Assembly (NCBI RefSeq): GCF_029207565.1
Contig: NZ_JANCMW010000014.1
Location: 1 to 64,000 of the forward strand
Source of the DNA: Marinobacter iranensis
GTDB taxonomy: Bacteria; Pseudomonadota; Gammaproteobacteria; Pseudomonadales; Oleiphilaceae
Length of the DNA stretch: 64,000 nucleotides
Reading direction: 5' to 3'
Made by a program: the position numbers and the translations under genes. Shown in pieces: positions 17,313 through 26,634 of this stretch (position 1 is its first letter; each line of letters starts with the position of its first letter). The notes below the pieces were generated by a model, which saw only the letters and a program-made list of their open reading frames with translations, did no database searches and was not told where the DNA came from.

Positions 17313-19052
17313 TTGTCGGATCAGGGAAAGACAGCAACATGGGGCCAGCGACTGGCTGCCGGGCTTGGAGCCTGGCGGTACGGCACCGTGTTGGGTGTTT
17401 TCCTGATGGTGGTGGGCGCCCTCGCATGGCGTCTGGTCGATCTGCATGTGGTGGATAACGAGTTCCTGCGCAAGCAGGGCGACGTGCGCACCATACGGGT
17501 CGAAAGCATTGATGCCCATCGGGGCGTTGTGACGGACCGCCACGGCGAATCGCTGGCCGTGAGTACACCGGTCCAGACCATCTGGGCCAATCCGTCTGAA
17601 ATTGATGCGGATGAACCGAGGCTGACAAACGTAGCGCGGTTGCTGGGTCTCCAGGAGGCTGAGCTTCGTGAGCGGCTGCGCAAATACGCGGGCAGGGAGT
17701 TTATCTACCTGCGTCGTAAGATTCAGCCGGAGATTGCGCGACAGGTACTGGCGATGGATATCCCCGGGGTTTATAGCCGTCAGGAGTACCGTCGTTACTA
17801 TCCGGCTGGAGAGGTGACTGCCCACGTCGTCGGGTTCACCAATATTGATGAGAATGGCCAGGAAGGCATCGAGCTGGCCTACAACCAATGGCTGAGCGGT
17901 GAGAGCGGTCGCAAGCGGGTCTTGAAGGACAATCGTGGGCGGGTCATCAAGGATCTCACATTGATCCGCGATGCCAAGCCCGGCCGCGACCTTGAGCTCA
18001 GTATCGATTTACGGCTGCAGTACCTGGCTTACCGCGAGCTGAAAGCGGTGGTTGGTGCACACAACGCCAGGGGGGGTACGCTGGTGATGCTGGATGTGGA
18101 TACCGGTGAAGTGCTGGCCATGGTGAATCAAGAGTCCTATAACCCCAACGACCGCAGTCAGCTCAGCTCTGACCGTTTGAGGAACAAGGCGATTACCGAT
18201 TTGTTTGAACCGGGTTCCACGATGAAGCCGGTATCGATGGCGGCTGCACTGGAATCGGGAAAATTCAAGGCCACAAGCACCATAGACACAGCGCCGGGGT
18301 ATCGGCGCTTTGGTCGTTTTACGATCCGTGATCATCGGAATTATGGCGTGATAAGCCTGACCGACGTGATTGCGAAATCGAGCAACGTGGGTATCAGCAA
18401 GATTGCCACTGAGCTGGGCGGCGACACCATACGGGATCTTTATGCCCGCCTGGGGCTAGGGCAGCCGACGGGTATCGGTTTCCCCGGTGAGGCAGTTGGC
18501 GTCCTGCCGGCGCCGCCGAAGTGGCGGCCGGTTGAAGAGGCAACGCTGTCCTACGGCTATGGCATGAGCGTCAACGCGCTTCAGCTCGCCCAAGCCTACA
18601 TGGTGCTGGCCAACGGCGGCATTCGTTATCCATTGAGCCTACTGAAGGCCGATGAAAAGCCAGTTGGGGAACGAGTTCTCTCTGAGGACGTCTCATTCCA
18701 GATCAGGGAAATGTTGCGGGAAGTGGTGGAGAACGGGACTGGAAAACGTGCGCAGCCAGGGTTGTATTCCGCCGGCGGCAAAACCGGAACCGTCCACCTG
18801 GTTGGAAAGAACGGATATGAGGATAGCCAGTACAAGGCAATATTCGCCGGTATGGCTCCTATCGACAATCCCAGGATTGTCACAGTAGTGGCTGTCGACG
18901 CGCCCCAGTCGGGGGAATACTACGGTGGCGAAGTGGCGGCGCCGGTATTCGCCCGTGTGATGGGAGACGCGTTGCGGCTGCTGAACGTAAAGCCGGAACT
19001 GGAGCTGGGCGAGGCGAAGGCGCCGCGTCAGGCATCCGGGGAGCGGGGTTAG
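17313..19052 (+). CDS. ftsI: Septal peptidoglycan transpeptidase FtsI (PBP3)
   Basis: FtsI crosslinks septal peptidoglycan. It has a short cytoplasmic part, one membrane helix (about residues 23-43), a dimerisation domain and a transpeptidase domain with the motif STMK (catalytic Ser, in EPGSTMKPV), the SSN triad (AKSSNVGIS) and KTG (GGKTGTVHL). I prefer the TTG at 17313 because AAGGTG lies about seven bases upstream. The GTG at 17304 is inside that ribosome site and would add three residues. About 579 residues, with murE four bases after the stop. Confidence 0.95.
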   Translation: MSDQGKTATWGQRLAAGLGAWRYGTVLGVFLMVVGALAWRLVDLHVVDNEFLRKQGDVRTIRVESIDAHRGVVTDRHGESLAVSTPVQTIWANPSEIDADEPRLTNVARLLGLQEAELRERLRKYAGREFIYLRRKIQPEIARQVLAMDIPGVYSRQEYRRYYPAGEVTAHVVGFTNIDENGQEGIELAYNQWLSGESGRKRVLKDNRGRVIKDLTLIRDAKPGRDLELSIDLRLQYLAYRELKAVVGAHNARGGTLVMLDVDTGEVLAMVNQESYNPNDRSQLSSDRLRNKAITDLFEPGSTMKPVSMAAALESGKFKATSTIDTAPGYRRFGRFTIRDHRNYGVISLTDVIAKSSNVGISKIATELGGDTIRDLYARLGLGQPTGIGFPGEAVGVLPAPPKWRPVEEATLSYGYGMSVNALQLAQAYMVLANGGIRYPLSLLKADEKPVGERVLSEDVSFQIREMLREVVENGTGKRAQPGLYSAGGKTGTVHLVGKNGYEDSQYKAIFAGMAPIDNPRIVTVVAVDAPQSGEYYGGEVAAPVFARVMGDALRLLNVKPELELGEAKAPRQASGERG

Positions 19053-19056
19053 GGTT

Positions 19057-20541
19057 ATGTGTATTACATCACTCAGCACATTGTTGCAGGGAATCGCGCC
19101 GGTGCCATCGGTGTTTGATGTCACGATCCACGGCCTGAAAACCGACAGTCGGGAAGTCAGGGCAGGCGATGCGTTTGTCGCCCTGGCCGGCGCCCGAACG
19201 CCGGCGGACCACTACATTGAGCAGGCGATCAGCGCTGGTGCCACCGTTGTCCTGCTTGAAGTGCCGCAACCGGATGAATGCCACGAGCACGAAGGTGTGC
19301 TGATCGTGCCGGTGACAAACCTGCGGGCCCAGTTGGGGAAGATCGCGGATCGGTTCTTCGAGCATCCGTCCCAGCGGCTGCGCCTGATAGGCGTGACAGG
19401 CACCAACGGCAAAACCTCGGTGAGCCATTATATTGCGACCTTATTGCAGGAAACCGGGACCCCCTGTGGCGTTATCGGAACACTTGGTTATGGCATGCCC
19501 GGGGCGCTGCAGGACGGAACCCACACCACACCGGATGTTGTGCAGGTGAACCGGGTTCTGTCCCGGATTCTTGCCCAGGGCGGGCGCGCAGCGGCGATGG
19601 AGGTGTCCTCCCATGCCCTTGATCAGGGCCGCATCGATAACCTGACCATGACCGGGGCAGTCTTTACCAACCTGACCCGTGATCATCTCGACTACCACGG
19701 GTCGATGGAAGCCTATGGTGCAGCGAAAGCGCGTCTGTTTGGGCGCGAGGAGCTGCACTTTGCCGTGGTCAATTTTGATGACCCGTTCGGACGGCAGCTA
19801 TATGAGCAGCTTGAGGGCAAATGCGATCGCGTCCGTTACAGCCTGCACGAGGCCCAGACCGAACTCTGGCTGACGGAATTCTCGCCTTCCATTGATGGGT
19901 TCAGTGCGAGTGTTGACGGACTGTGGGGCAGGTTCGACCTATCCGCCCGGGTATTGGGGAGCTTTAACGTCAGCAATATTCTTGCAGCCATGGCAGCAGT
20001 ACTAAGCCTGGGTGTGCCGGTGGAACGGGTTCAACGAGCCGTTGAGCGGCTGTCACCGCCGCCGGGACGCCTCGAGCCTTTTGCTGGCAGTAACGGAGTA
20101 CGGGTCGTGGTGGACTACGCCCATACCCCGGATGCCCTGAACAGTGCGCTGGCAGCCTTGCGCCCTCACGTAAGTGGTCGCCTGTTCTGCGTCTTCGGTT
20201 GCGGTGGGGACCGTGACACCGGCAAGCGTCCAGACATGGCAAGGGAAGCGGAAAAGGGGGCTGACGTGGTGATCGTGACCGACGACAACCCCCGCAATGA
20301 GGACCCGGACACCATTACCTCAGACATCGTGGCGGGGTTCCATCACCCGGAGCAGGTGGCGGTTATCCACGACCGTGCCGAAGCCATTCGCCAGGCTATT
20401 CACTCCGCTGTGGCGGGGGACATCGTCCTGATCGCCGGTAAGGGACATGAGGCATGGCAGGAACTGGCGGGCCAGCGTATCCCGTTCAGCGATGCCGAGC
20501 AGGTTCGTCATGCGCTGTCATTGAATGGGGGTGTCGCATGA
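19057..20541 (+). CDS. murE: UDP-MurNAc-tripeptide synthetase MurE (meso-DAP adding)
   Basis: MurE adds the third residue of the peptidoglycan stem. The 494-residue protein has the Mur-ligase P-loop VTGTNGKTSV near residue 113 and the DDNPRNEDP motif near 408-416; the DNPR sequence is the known determinant for meso-diaminopimelate rather than lysine. This predicts Gram-negative type A1-gamma wall. It overlaps murF by four bases. Confidence 0.97.
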   Translation: MCITSLSTLLQGIAPVPSVFDVTIHGLKTDSREVRAGDAFVALAGARTPADHYIEQAISAGATVVLLEVPQPDECHEHEGVLIVPVTNLRAQLGKIADRFFEHPSQRLRLIGVTGTNGKTSVSHYIATLLQETGTPCGVIGTLGYGMPGALQDGTHTTPDVVQVNRVLSRILAQGGRAAAMEVSSHALDQGRIDNLTMTGAVFTNLTRDHLDYHGSMEAYGAAKARLFGREELHFAVVNFDDPFGRQLYEQLEGKCDRVRYSLHEAQTELWLTEFSPSIDGFSASVDGLWGRFDLSARVLGSFNVSNILAAMAAVLSLGVPVERVQRAVERLSPPPGRLEPFAGSNGVRVVVDYAHTPDALNSALAALRPHVSGRLFCVFGCGGDRDTGKRPDMAREAEKGADVVIVTDDNPRNEDPDTITSDIVAGFHHPEQVAVIHDRAEAIRQAIHSAVAGDIVLIAGKGHEAWQELAGQRIPFSDAEQVRHALSLNGGVA

Positions 20542-21929
20542 TGCGGCCATTCGCGCTGGCCGATGCCATCAACTGGCTTGCCGGCACTGTGGCGGTGGGC
20601 CGCCTGGAAGGGCTGGTGTTCAGCGGTGTCTCGACCGACACGCGCCGGATCGCCAACGGGGACCTGTTTGTGGCACTACGGGGTGAAAACTTCGACGGCC
20701 ATGACTATCTGTCCGTGGCCGAACAGGCTGGCGCCGTTGCTGCAGTGGTGGACAAGGCAGACCCGGACTTGGCCCTTCCGCAGATACTGGTGCCGGACAC
20801 CGTGGATGCCTTGGCAAAACTGGCAGCGGGTAACCGCAACGCCAGTTCTGCGCGATTTGTGGCTATTACGGGCAGCAGCGGCAAAACCACCGTACGTGAA
20901 ATGGTGGCGGCAATCCTCTCGCGAGTGGGTCATACCCTCGCTACCGAGGGCAATCTCAATAATCACATCGGTGTTCCCCTGACCCTGTTCAGGCTGGAAC
21001 CGGATCATGAGCTGGGCGCTATTGAACTTGGTGCCAGCGGCCTGGGGGAAATAGCCCACACCGTAAATATTGTGCGCCCGGACGTGGCGATCCTGACCAA
21101 TGCCGGGCAGGCCCATCTGGAAGGCTTTGGTGGCTACGACAATGTGGTGCGTGCCAAGGGCGAAATCATTGATGGCGTGGAGGGTGCTGGCCTGGTGGTC
21201 CTGAATCGGGATGACCCCGCTTTTGGCCAATGGCACCAGCGGGCTGGGAAACGACGGGTTGCGTCGGTCAGTGGCCAGACAGGTGCAGGCACTGATTATT
21301 ACCCTCAGGACATCCGTAACGAGGGTGACCAGCGGGTTTTCAGCGCGAAGGGACCGAAGGGCTGGAGTTGTGACATCCGCCTTTCCCTCCATGGAGACCA
21401 CAATATTACCAATGCCCTGCTGGCTATCGCCGCCGCCCGCGAACTGGGTGCCGGCGACGAGTCGGTGAAGGCAGGGCTGGCGGCTTTGCAGCCGGTCAAG
21501 GGACGCCTTCAGGTGATTGAACTGGCACCGAAGCTGACCATCATCGATGACAGCTACAACGCCAATCCGGCCTCAATGAAGGCGGCTCTGGGTGTGTTGA
21601 CTGAGCGCCGTACCAGCCGTGTCGCCGTTCTGGGGGCGATGGCAGAGCTGGGGCCCGACAGTCTTGCGCTGCATCGGGAAGTCGGGGAATTTGCACGATC
21701 CCGGGGAATCGAGCGACTGCTGGCAGTAGGCGCTGGCTGTGAAGGATATGTTGAAGGGTTCGGTGATACCGCTGAGGTATGTGCGACCCATGACGACGCT
21801 GTGCGTCGTCTGTTTGAGGGGCCTGCCGATTCGCAGACGGTACTGGTCAAAGGTTCTCGCAGTTCCGCCATGGATCGTGTGGTGGAGGGAATAAAAGAAA
21901 AGGTGGGTAACGCATGCTGCTCTGGCTGA
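20538..21929 (+). CDS. murF: UDP-MurNAc-tripeptide-D-Ala-D-Ala ligase MurF
   Basis: MurF attaches the D-Ala-D-Ala dipeptide, completing the cytoplasmic pentapeptide. The 463-residue product shows the P-loop ITGSSGKTTVREM near residue 110 and the DDSYNANPASMKAAL motif near 336-350. Tandem ATG codons at 20538 and 20541 overlap the murE stop. The upstream frame to 20454 lies inside murE and is not needed. The gene runs 16 bases into mraY. Confidence 0.96.
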   Translation: MMRPFALADAINWLAGTVAVGRLEGLVFSGVSTDTRRIANGDLFVALRGENFDGHDYLSVAEQAGAVAAVVDKADPDLALPQILVPDTVDALAKLAAGNRNASSARFVAITGSSGKTTVREMVAAILSRVGHTLATEGNLNNHIGVPLTLFRLEPDHELGAIELGASGLGEIAHTVNIVRPDVAILTNAGQAHLEGFGGYDNVVRAKGEIIDGVEGAGLVVLNRDDPAFGQWHQRAGKRRVASVSGQTGAGTDYYPQDIRNEGDQRVFSAKGPKGWSCDIRLSLHGDHNITNALLAIAAARELGAGDESVKAGLAALQPVKGRLQVIELAPKLTIIDDSYNANPASMKAALGVLTERRTSRVAVLGAMAELGPDSLALHREVGEFARSRGIERLLAVGAGCEGYVEGFGDTAEVCATHDDAVRRLFEGPADSQTVLVKGSRSSAMDRVVEGIKEKVGNACCSG

Positions 21930-22999
21930 CAGAGGCTCTTTCACAATACTTTTCCGCGCTGACGGTGTTCCAGTACCTGACCGTGCGGGGGATTTTCGGA
22001 GTGCTGACGGCGCTGTTGATTTCCCTGCTTATCGGCCCGGTGATGATCCGCAAGCTGAGCCAGTATCAGATCGGCCAGGCGGTTCGGGACGATGGCCCGC
22101 AGACGCATTTGAGCAAGGCCGGCACGCCGACAATGGGTGGAGCCCTGATTCTAGTGGCAGTGGGTGTCAGCTCACTGTTGTGGGCGGATCTGAGCAACCG
22201 GTATGTCTGGGTGGCGATTCTTGTCACCCTGCTGTTCGGGGCTATTGGCTGGGTGGACGACTATCGCAAGGTGGTAGAGCGTAACCCCCGTGGATTGCCA
22301 GCGCGCTGGAAATATTTCTGGCAGTCCGTCATCGGAGCAACAGCGGCAGTGGCACTGTTCATGAGCTCTTCGTTGCCCCAGGAAACGTCGCTCTACGTGC
22401 CATTTTTCAAGAACGTGTCGCTGACCCTGGGACCGGTGCTGTTCATCCTGCTGAGCTATTTCGTGATTGTTGGCAGCAGCAACGCGGTCAACCTGACTGA
22501 TGGCCTTGATGGCCTGGCAATCATGCCAACGGTGATGGTGGCGGCGGCACTTGGCATCTTTGCCTACGTATCCGGTCATGCGCAGTTTGCCGATTACCTG
22601 CTGATTCCACACCTGCCGGGAACCGGCGAATTGATTGTGTTCTGTGGCGCACTGGTGGGCGCGGGGCTGGGATTCCTGTGGTTCAACACCTATCCGGCCC
22701 AGGTATTCATGGGGGATGTGGGTGCCCTGGCACTAGGGGCCGCCCTGGGTGTGGTTGCAGTCATCGTACGGCAGGAAATTGTGTTGTTCATTATGGGCGG
22801 TGTGTTCGTGATGGAAACCGTGTCCGTGATTTTGCAGGTGGCGTCTTTCCGGCTTACCGGCCGGCGGATCTTCCGCATGGCGCCGCTGCATCACCATTTT
22901 GAATTGAAAGGCTGGCCGGAGCCGCGCGTTATCGTGCGTTTCTGGGTCGTCACCGTTGTACTTGTACTGGTTGGCCTCGCCAGCCTGAAACTGAGATAG
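21914..22999 (+). CDS. mraY: Phospho-MurNAc-pentapeptide transferase MraY
   Basis: MraY transfers phospho-MurNAc-pentapeptide to undecaprenyl phosphate, forming lipid I at the inner membrane. The 361-residue protein has about ten membrane helices and the family blocks TPTMGGALIL (near 71), WVDDYRKV (with catalytic-type Asp pair), NLTDGLDGLA near 196 and the C-terminal HHHFELKGWPEPRV. Length matches E. coli (360). Confidence 0.97.
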   Translation: MLLWLTEALSQYFSALTVFQYLTVRGIFGVLTALLISLLIGPVMIRKLSQYQIGQAVRDDGPQTHLSKAGTPTMGGALILVAVGVSSLLWADLSNRYVWVAILVTLLFGAIGWVDDYRKVVERNPRGLPARWKYFWQSVIGATAAVALFMSSSLPQETSLYVPFFKNVSLTLGPVLFILLSYFVIVGSSNAVNLTDGLDGLAIMPTVMVAAALGIFAYVSGHAQFADYLLIPHLPGTGELIVFCGALVGAGLGFLWFNTYPAQVFMGDVGALALGAALGVVAVIVRQEIVLFIMGGVFVMETVSVILQVASFRLTGRRIFRMAPLHHHFELKGWPEPRVIVRFWVVTVVLVLVGLASLKLR

Positions 23000-23013
23000 G
23001 GAAGCAGAGCACC

Positions 23014-24354
23014 ATGGGTGTCATCGTTTCAGATCGTCGTACGCTGGTTGTAGGGCTCGGTAAAACCGGGCTCTCCTGCGTGCGCTATCTGTGCGAACAA
23101 GGCCGCGACGTGGCCGTGGCCGACAGCCGTATGGCACCTCCGGGCCTGGACGAACTCAGGGCTGGCTGGCCAGAGCTGCCCGTGTATCTCGGCGATTTCG
23201 ACGGTGAGCTGTTCGCCGGCTTCAACGAACTGGTAGTCAGCCCCGGCATCAGCATTGCAGAGCCTGCTATCCGCCGCGCCGCCGAAAAAGGTGCGGTTAT
23301 TCGTGGCGACGTTGATCTGTTCGCGGAAGCGGCGGAAGCACCAATCATTGCCATTACCGGCTCCAATGGTAAAACCACGGTGACCACTCTGGTGGGGGAA
23401 ATGGCTCGCGCTGCCGGCCGCCATGTGGAAGTGGGTGGAAATATCGGCACCCCGGCGCTGGACCTTCTTGGTCGCGGTGCGGATCTCTACGTTCTGGAAC
23501 TGTCGAGCTTTCAGCTCGAGACGACGCATGAGCTGAACGCCCTGGCCGCAACGGTGCTGAACGTCAGCGATGACCACATGGACCGCTATCCCACGAAGAT
23601 GGCCTATTTCCAGGCCAAGCAGCGGATTTTCAACGGCTGTCAGAATGCCGTGGTCAACCTGGATGAAGCCCTGAGTACGCCCATGGCGCGCGACACTCTC
23701 CGGTTCCTGTGTTTCGGCTTTCATCGCGTCAACCCGGATACATTCAGTACCCGAGAGGATGATGAAGGAACCTGGATTACCTTCGGTTTCGACAATCTTT
23801 TGCTCGCGCAAGAACTTGGCCTGATGGGCAGCCACAACATCAGCAACGTGATGGCGGCGCTGGCGCTTGGGTACGCGGCGGGCTTACCAATGGATGTGAT
23901 GCTGGACACAGCCCGAACGTTCCGGGGGTTGCCGCACCGTTGCGAGTTCATTCGCCGGGCTGGCGATGTGGACTACATCAATGACTCCAAAGGCACCAAC
24001 GTGGGAGCTACCGTGGCCGCCGTTGAAAGCCTGGTACCGGCCGATGGAAAAATCGTCCTTATTGCCGGCGGTGAAGGTAAGGGTGCCGACTTCTCACTGC
24101 TGGCGGATCCGGTAACGGCCCATTGCCGGGCTGTCGTCCTGATTGGCGCCGATGCCGGGCTTATCGAGTCCGCCCTGGGCGACCGGGTTGAGACGGTCCA
24201 TGCCGCCGACATGGGCGATGCGGTACGGAAGGCGGCGAAGCTGGCAACGCCGGGAGACCGTGTACTGTTGTCGCCGGCCTGTGCCAGTTTCGACATGTTC
24301 CGCGATTACAACGATCGTGGAGACAGTTTTCGTAAACAGGTGGAGGGGCTGTGA
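23014..24354 (+). CDS. murD: UDP-MurNAc-L-alanine:D-glutamate ligase MurD
   Basis: MurD adds D-glutamate to UDP-MurNAc-L-Ala. The 446-residue product has an N-terminal Rossmann-like UMP-binding domain (LVVGLGKTGLSCVRYL), the P-loop ITGSNGKTTVTTL near 112, and the C-terminal INDSKGTNVGAT and LLSPACASFDMFRDYNDRG blocks. Its TGA stop shares a base with the ftsW ATG. Confidence 0.97.
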   Translation: MGVIVSDRRTLVVGLGKTGLSCVRYLCEQGRDVAVADSRMAPPGLDELRAGWPELPVYLGDFDGELFAGFNELVVSPGISIAEPAIRRAAEKGAVIRGDVDLFAEAAEAPIIAITGSNGKTTVTTLVGEMARAAGRHVEVGGNIGTPALDLLGRGADLYVLELSSFQLETTHELNALAATVLNVSDDHMDRYPTKMAYFQAKQRIFNGCQNAVVNLDEALSTPMARDTLRFLCFGFHRVNPDTFSTREDDEGTWITFGFDNLLLAQELGLMGSHNISNVMAALALGYAAGLPMDVMLDTARTFRGLPHRCEFIRRAGDVDYINDSKGTNVGATVAAVESLVPADGKIVLIAGGEGKGADFSLLADPVTAHCRAVVLIGADAGLIESALGDRVETVHAADMGDAVRKAAKLATPGDRVLLSPACASFDMFRDYNDRGDSFRKQVEGL

Positions 24355-25556
24355 TGCACGTTGACCTGTCGCTCCCCAACCACCAGAGCCTGTTCCGTGA
24401 CCTGCGCCCGCTGCCGATGCTGATTATCAGCGCGGCTGCCTTGCTGGTGATAGGCGTCGTGATGATCTCGTCCGCGTCCATGGATATGGCAGCGGAGACC
24501 ATGGGTAACAGTTACCACTATGTGATCCGGCAGCTGATTTTTGCCGGCATCGGCTGCGTGTTCGCGCTGGTTGCCGTTAACGTGCCGATCTCCTGGTGGG
24601 AGCGCAGTGGCTGGTTGCTGCTGGGGGTTGGTTTACTGTCGCTGCTTCTGGTGCTGACCCCCCTTGGTCGTACTGTGAACGGCTCCACACGGTGGATTTC
24701 GTTTGGCCTGTTCAATGTCCAGGTGTCTGAAATCGCCAAGCTCTGCCTGATCGCCTACCTCGCGGGGTATGTGGTGCGTCGTCGGGATGAATTGTTGAAT
24801 ACCTGGCCCGGATTTCTCAAACCCCTTGGCGTGCTTGGTATTGCTTCGGTGTTGTTGGTTATCGAGCCGGATTTCGGCGCCACAGTGGTGCTCGTGGCTG
24901 CATCAGCCGGCATGATTTTCCTCAGTGGCGTCCGGCTCAGCCGGTTTATGCCTTTGATCGGTGTGTTGGTGATAATGGGGGCGGTGTTGGTGTTCACCCA
25001 GCCCTACCGGCTGAAACGGGTTGTGAGCTACCTGGACCCCTGGAAAGACCAGTTTGACACCGGGTATCAGCTTACCCAATCGCTGATCGCGTTCGGTCGT
25101 GGCGATTGGGCAGGCACCGGTCTTGGCAATTCGGTGCAGAAGCTTTTCTATCTGCCGGAGGCCCACACCGACTTTATTTTCGCGATTATTGCCGAAGAAT
25201 TCGGGTTGCTGGGGTCGTTGATTGTCCTGGGCCTGTTTACGGTGCTGGTGGTGACCGGATTCGTGATCGCCCGGAGGGCGGAGAAGGCCGGGATGCCATT
25301 TGCGGCCTGTTTCTCCTATGGCATCACACTACTGATCGGTTTGCAGGCCGGCATCAACATGGCGGTCAGTACCGGATTGCTGCCCACCAAAGGGCTGACT
25401 CTGCCCCTGGTGAGCTACGGCGGTTCAAGCCTGATGATCACCGCAGTCTGTATCGGCGTTCTGGCGCGGGTGGAAATGGAACGGCTGGACCGCGAGAAAG
25501 TGGCCAGTGAAAAGACTCGTAAACCGGCGGCCAGGGGAGGTGCGGTTTATGACTGA
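24354..25556 (+). CDS. ftsW: Septal peptidoglycan glycosyltransferase FtsW
   Basis: FtsW is a SEDS-family polymerase that works with FtsI at the septum. The 400-residue protein has about ten membrane helices; family blocks include PDFGATVVL, the catalytic-loop region around the YQLTQSLIAFGRGDW segment, and the PEAHTDFIFAIIAEEFGLLG motif near 264. GTG 24351 also opens the frame, but ATG 24354 sits seven bases after GGAGG. It overlaps murG by eight bases. Confidence 0.96.
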   Translation: MHVDLSLPNHQSLFRDLRPLPMLIISAAALLVIGVVMISSASMDMAAETMGNSYHYVIRQLIFAGIGCVFALVAVNVPISWWERSGWLLLGVGLLSLLLVLTPLGRTVNGSTRWISFGLFNVQVSEIAKLCLIAYLAGYVVRRRDELLNTWPGFLKPLGVLGIASVLLVIEPDFGATVVLVAASAGMIFLSGVRLSRFMPLIGVLVIMGAVLVFTQPYRLKRVVSYLDPWKDQFDTGYQLTQSLIAFGRGDWAGTGLGNSVQKLFYLPEAHTDFIFAIIAEEFGLLGSLIVLGLFTVLVVTGFVIARRAEKAGMPFAACFSYGITLLIGLQAGINMAVSTGLLPTKGLTLPLVSYGGSSLMITAVCIGVLARVEMERLDREKVASEKTRKPAARGGAVYD

Positions 25557-26634
25557 AAAACGGCGCTTTCTGATGATGGCCGGCGGTACCGGTGGCCACG
25601 TCTTCCCGGCCTTGGCGACGGCGAGAAAACTGCAGGAGAAAGGCCATGAGGTGTTCTGGCTGGGATCCCGTGGCGGCATGGAGGAGCGGCTGATCGGCGA
25701 GACCGACATACCGCTGTCGCTGATCCAGGTTTCAGGCCTGCGGGGCAAGGACCAGCTGGCCCTGGTGATGGCACCGTTACGGCTGATGCGTGCCTTGGGC
25801 CAGGCCTTTACCGTTGTCCGCAGGATTCGTCCTGATTGCGTAATTGGTATGGGCGGATTTGTCACCGGCCCCGGTGGTGTCTCGGCCTGGCTAACCCGGG
25901 TGCCGCTGGTAATCCATGAACAGAATGCCATCGCCGGGATGACCAACCGGATTCTGGTGCGCTTTGCCAATACTGTGCTGGAGGCCTTTCCCGGCAGTTT
26001 TGGTGCGAAAGTAGTCACCCGCTGTACCGGCAATCCGGTGAGGCAGGACCTGGCGGTATTGCCGGAGCCCGAGCAGCGAATGTCGGGCCGCTCCGGGGCG
26101 CTCAGGCTACTTGTGGTGGGTGGCAGTCTCGGCGCCCAGGTGTTTAACCGGACGCTGCCGACAGCACTGGCGAAGATGTCGGAAGCCGAGCGCCCGACGG
26201 TGCGCCATCAGTGTGGTGAGAAAAATGTTGAAGAAGCCCGTGAAGCTTATAACGAACACGGCGTGGAAGCCTCAGTGGAGCCGTTTATCAAGGATATGGC
26301 GGAGGCCTACGGTTGGGCAGACATAGTGCTTTGCCGCTCAGGCGCACTGACTGTCTCCGAACTGTGTGTTGCGGGTGTTGGCGCGGTTCTGGTGCCCTTT
26401 CCTCACGCCGTGGATGATCATCAGACAAAAAACGCACAGCAAATGGTCAATGCCAAAGGCGCCATCCTGATCCCGCAGCCAAAACTGTCGGCGGATCTGT
26501 TGGCGGAAACCCTGACGGACCTGGGAAAGGACCGTCGCCGGATTACGGATATGGCGAAGGCCGCAAAGACGCTGGCCCGCCCCGATGCAACGGAGAGAGT
26601 CGTGAATTACTGTCTGGAGGCCGCCAATGGCTGA
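25549..26634 (+). CDS. murG: UDP-GlcNAc:lipid I N-acetylglucosaminyltransferase MurG
   Basis: MurG converts lipid I to lipid II on the inner face of the membrane. From the ATG at 25549 it is 361 residues. The N-terminal glycine-rich loop GGTGGHVFPALA lies near residues 13-24, and a second G-loop GGSLGAQVFN near 195. The C-terminal domain has the UDP-GlcNAc site (SGALTVSEL and PFPHAVDDHQTKNA). It overlaps ftsW and murC by eight bases each. Confidence 0.97.
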   Translation: MTEKRRFLMMAGGTGGHVFPALATARKLQEKGHEVFWLGSRGGMEERLIGETDIPLSLIQVSGLRGKDQLALVMAPLRLMRALGQAFTVVRRIRPDCVIGMGGFVTGPGGVSAWLTRVPLVIHEQNAIAGMTNRILVRFANTVLEAFPGSFGAKVVTRCTGNPVRQDLAVLPEPEQRMSGRSGALRLLVVGGSLGAQVFNRTLPTALAKMSEAERPTVRHQCGEKNVEEAREAYNEHGVEASVEPFIKDMAEAYGWADIVLCRSGALTVSELCVAGVGAVLVPFPHAVDDHQTKNAQQMVNAKGAILIPQPKLSADLLAETLTDLGKDRRRITDMAKAAKTLARPDATERVVNYCLEAANG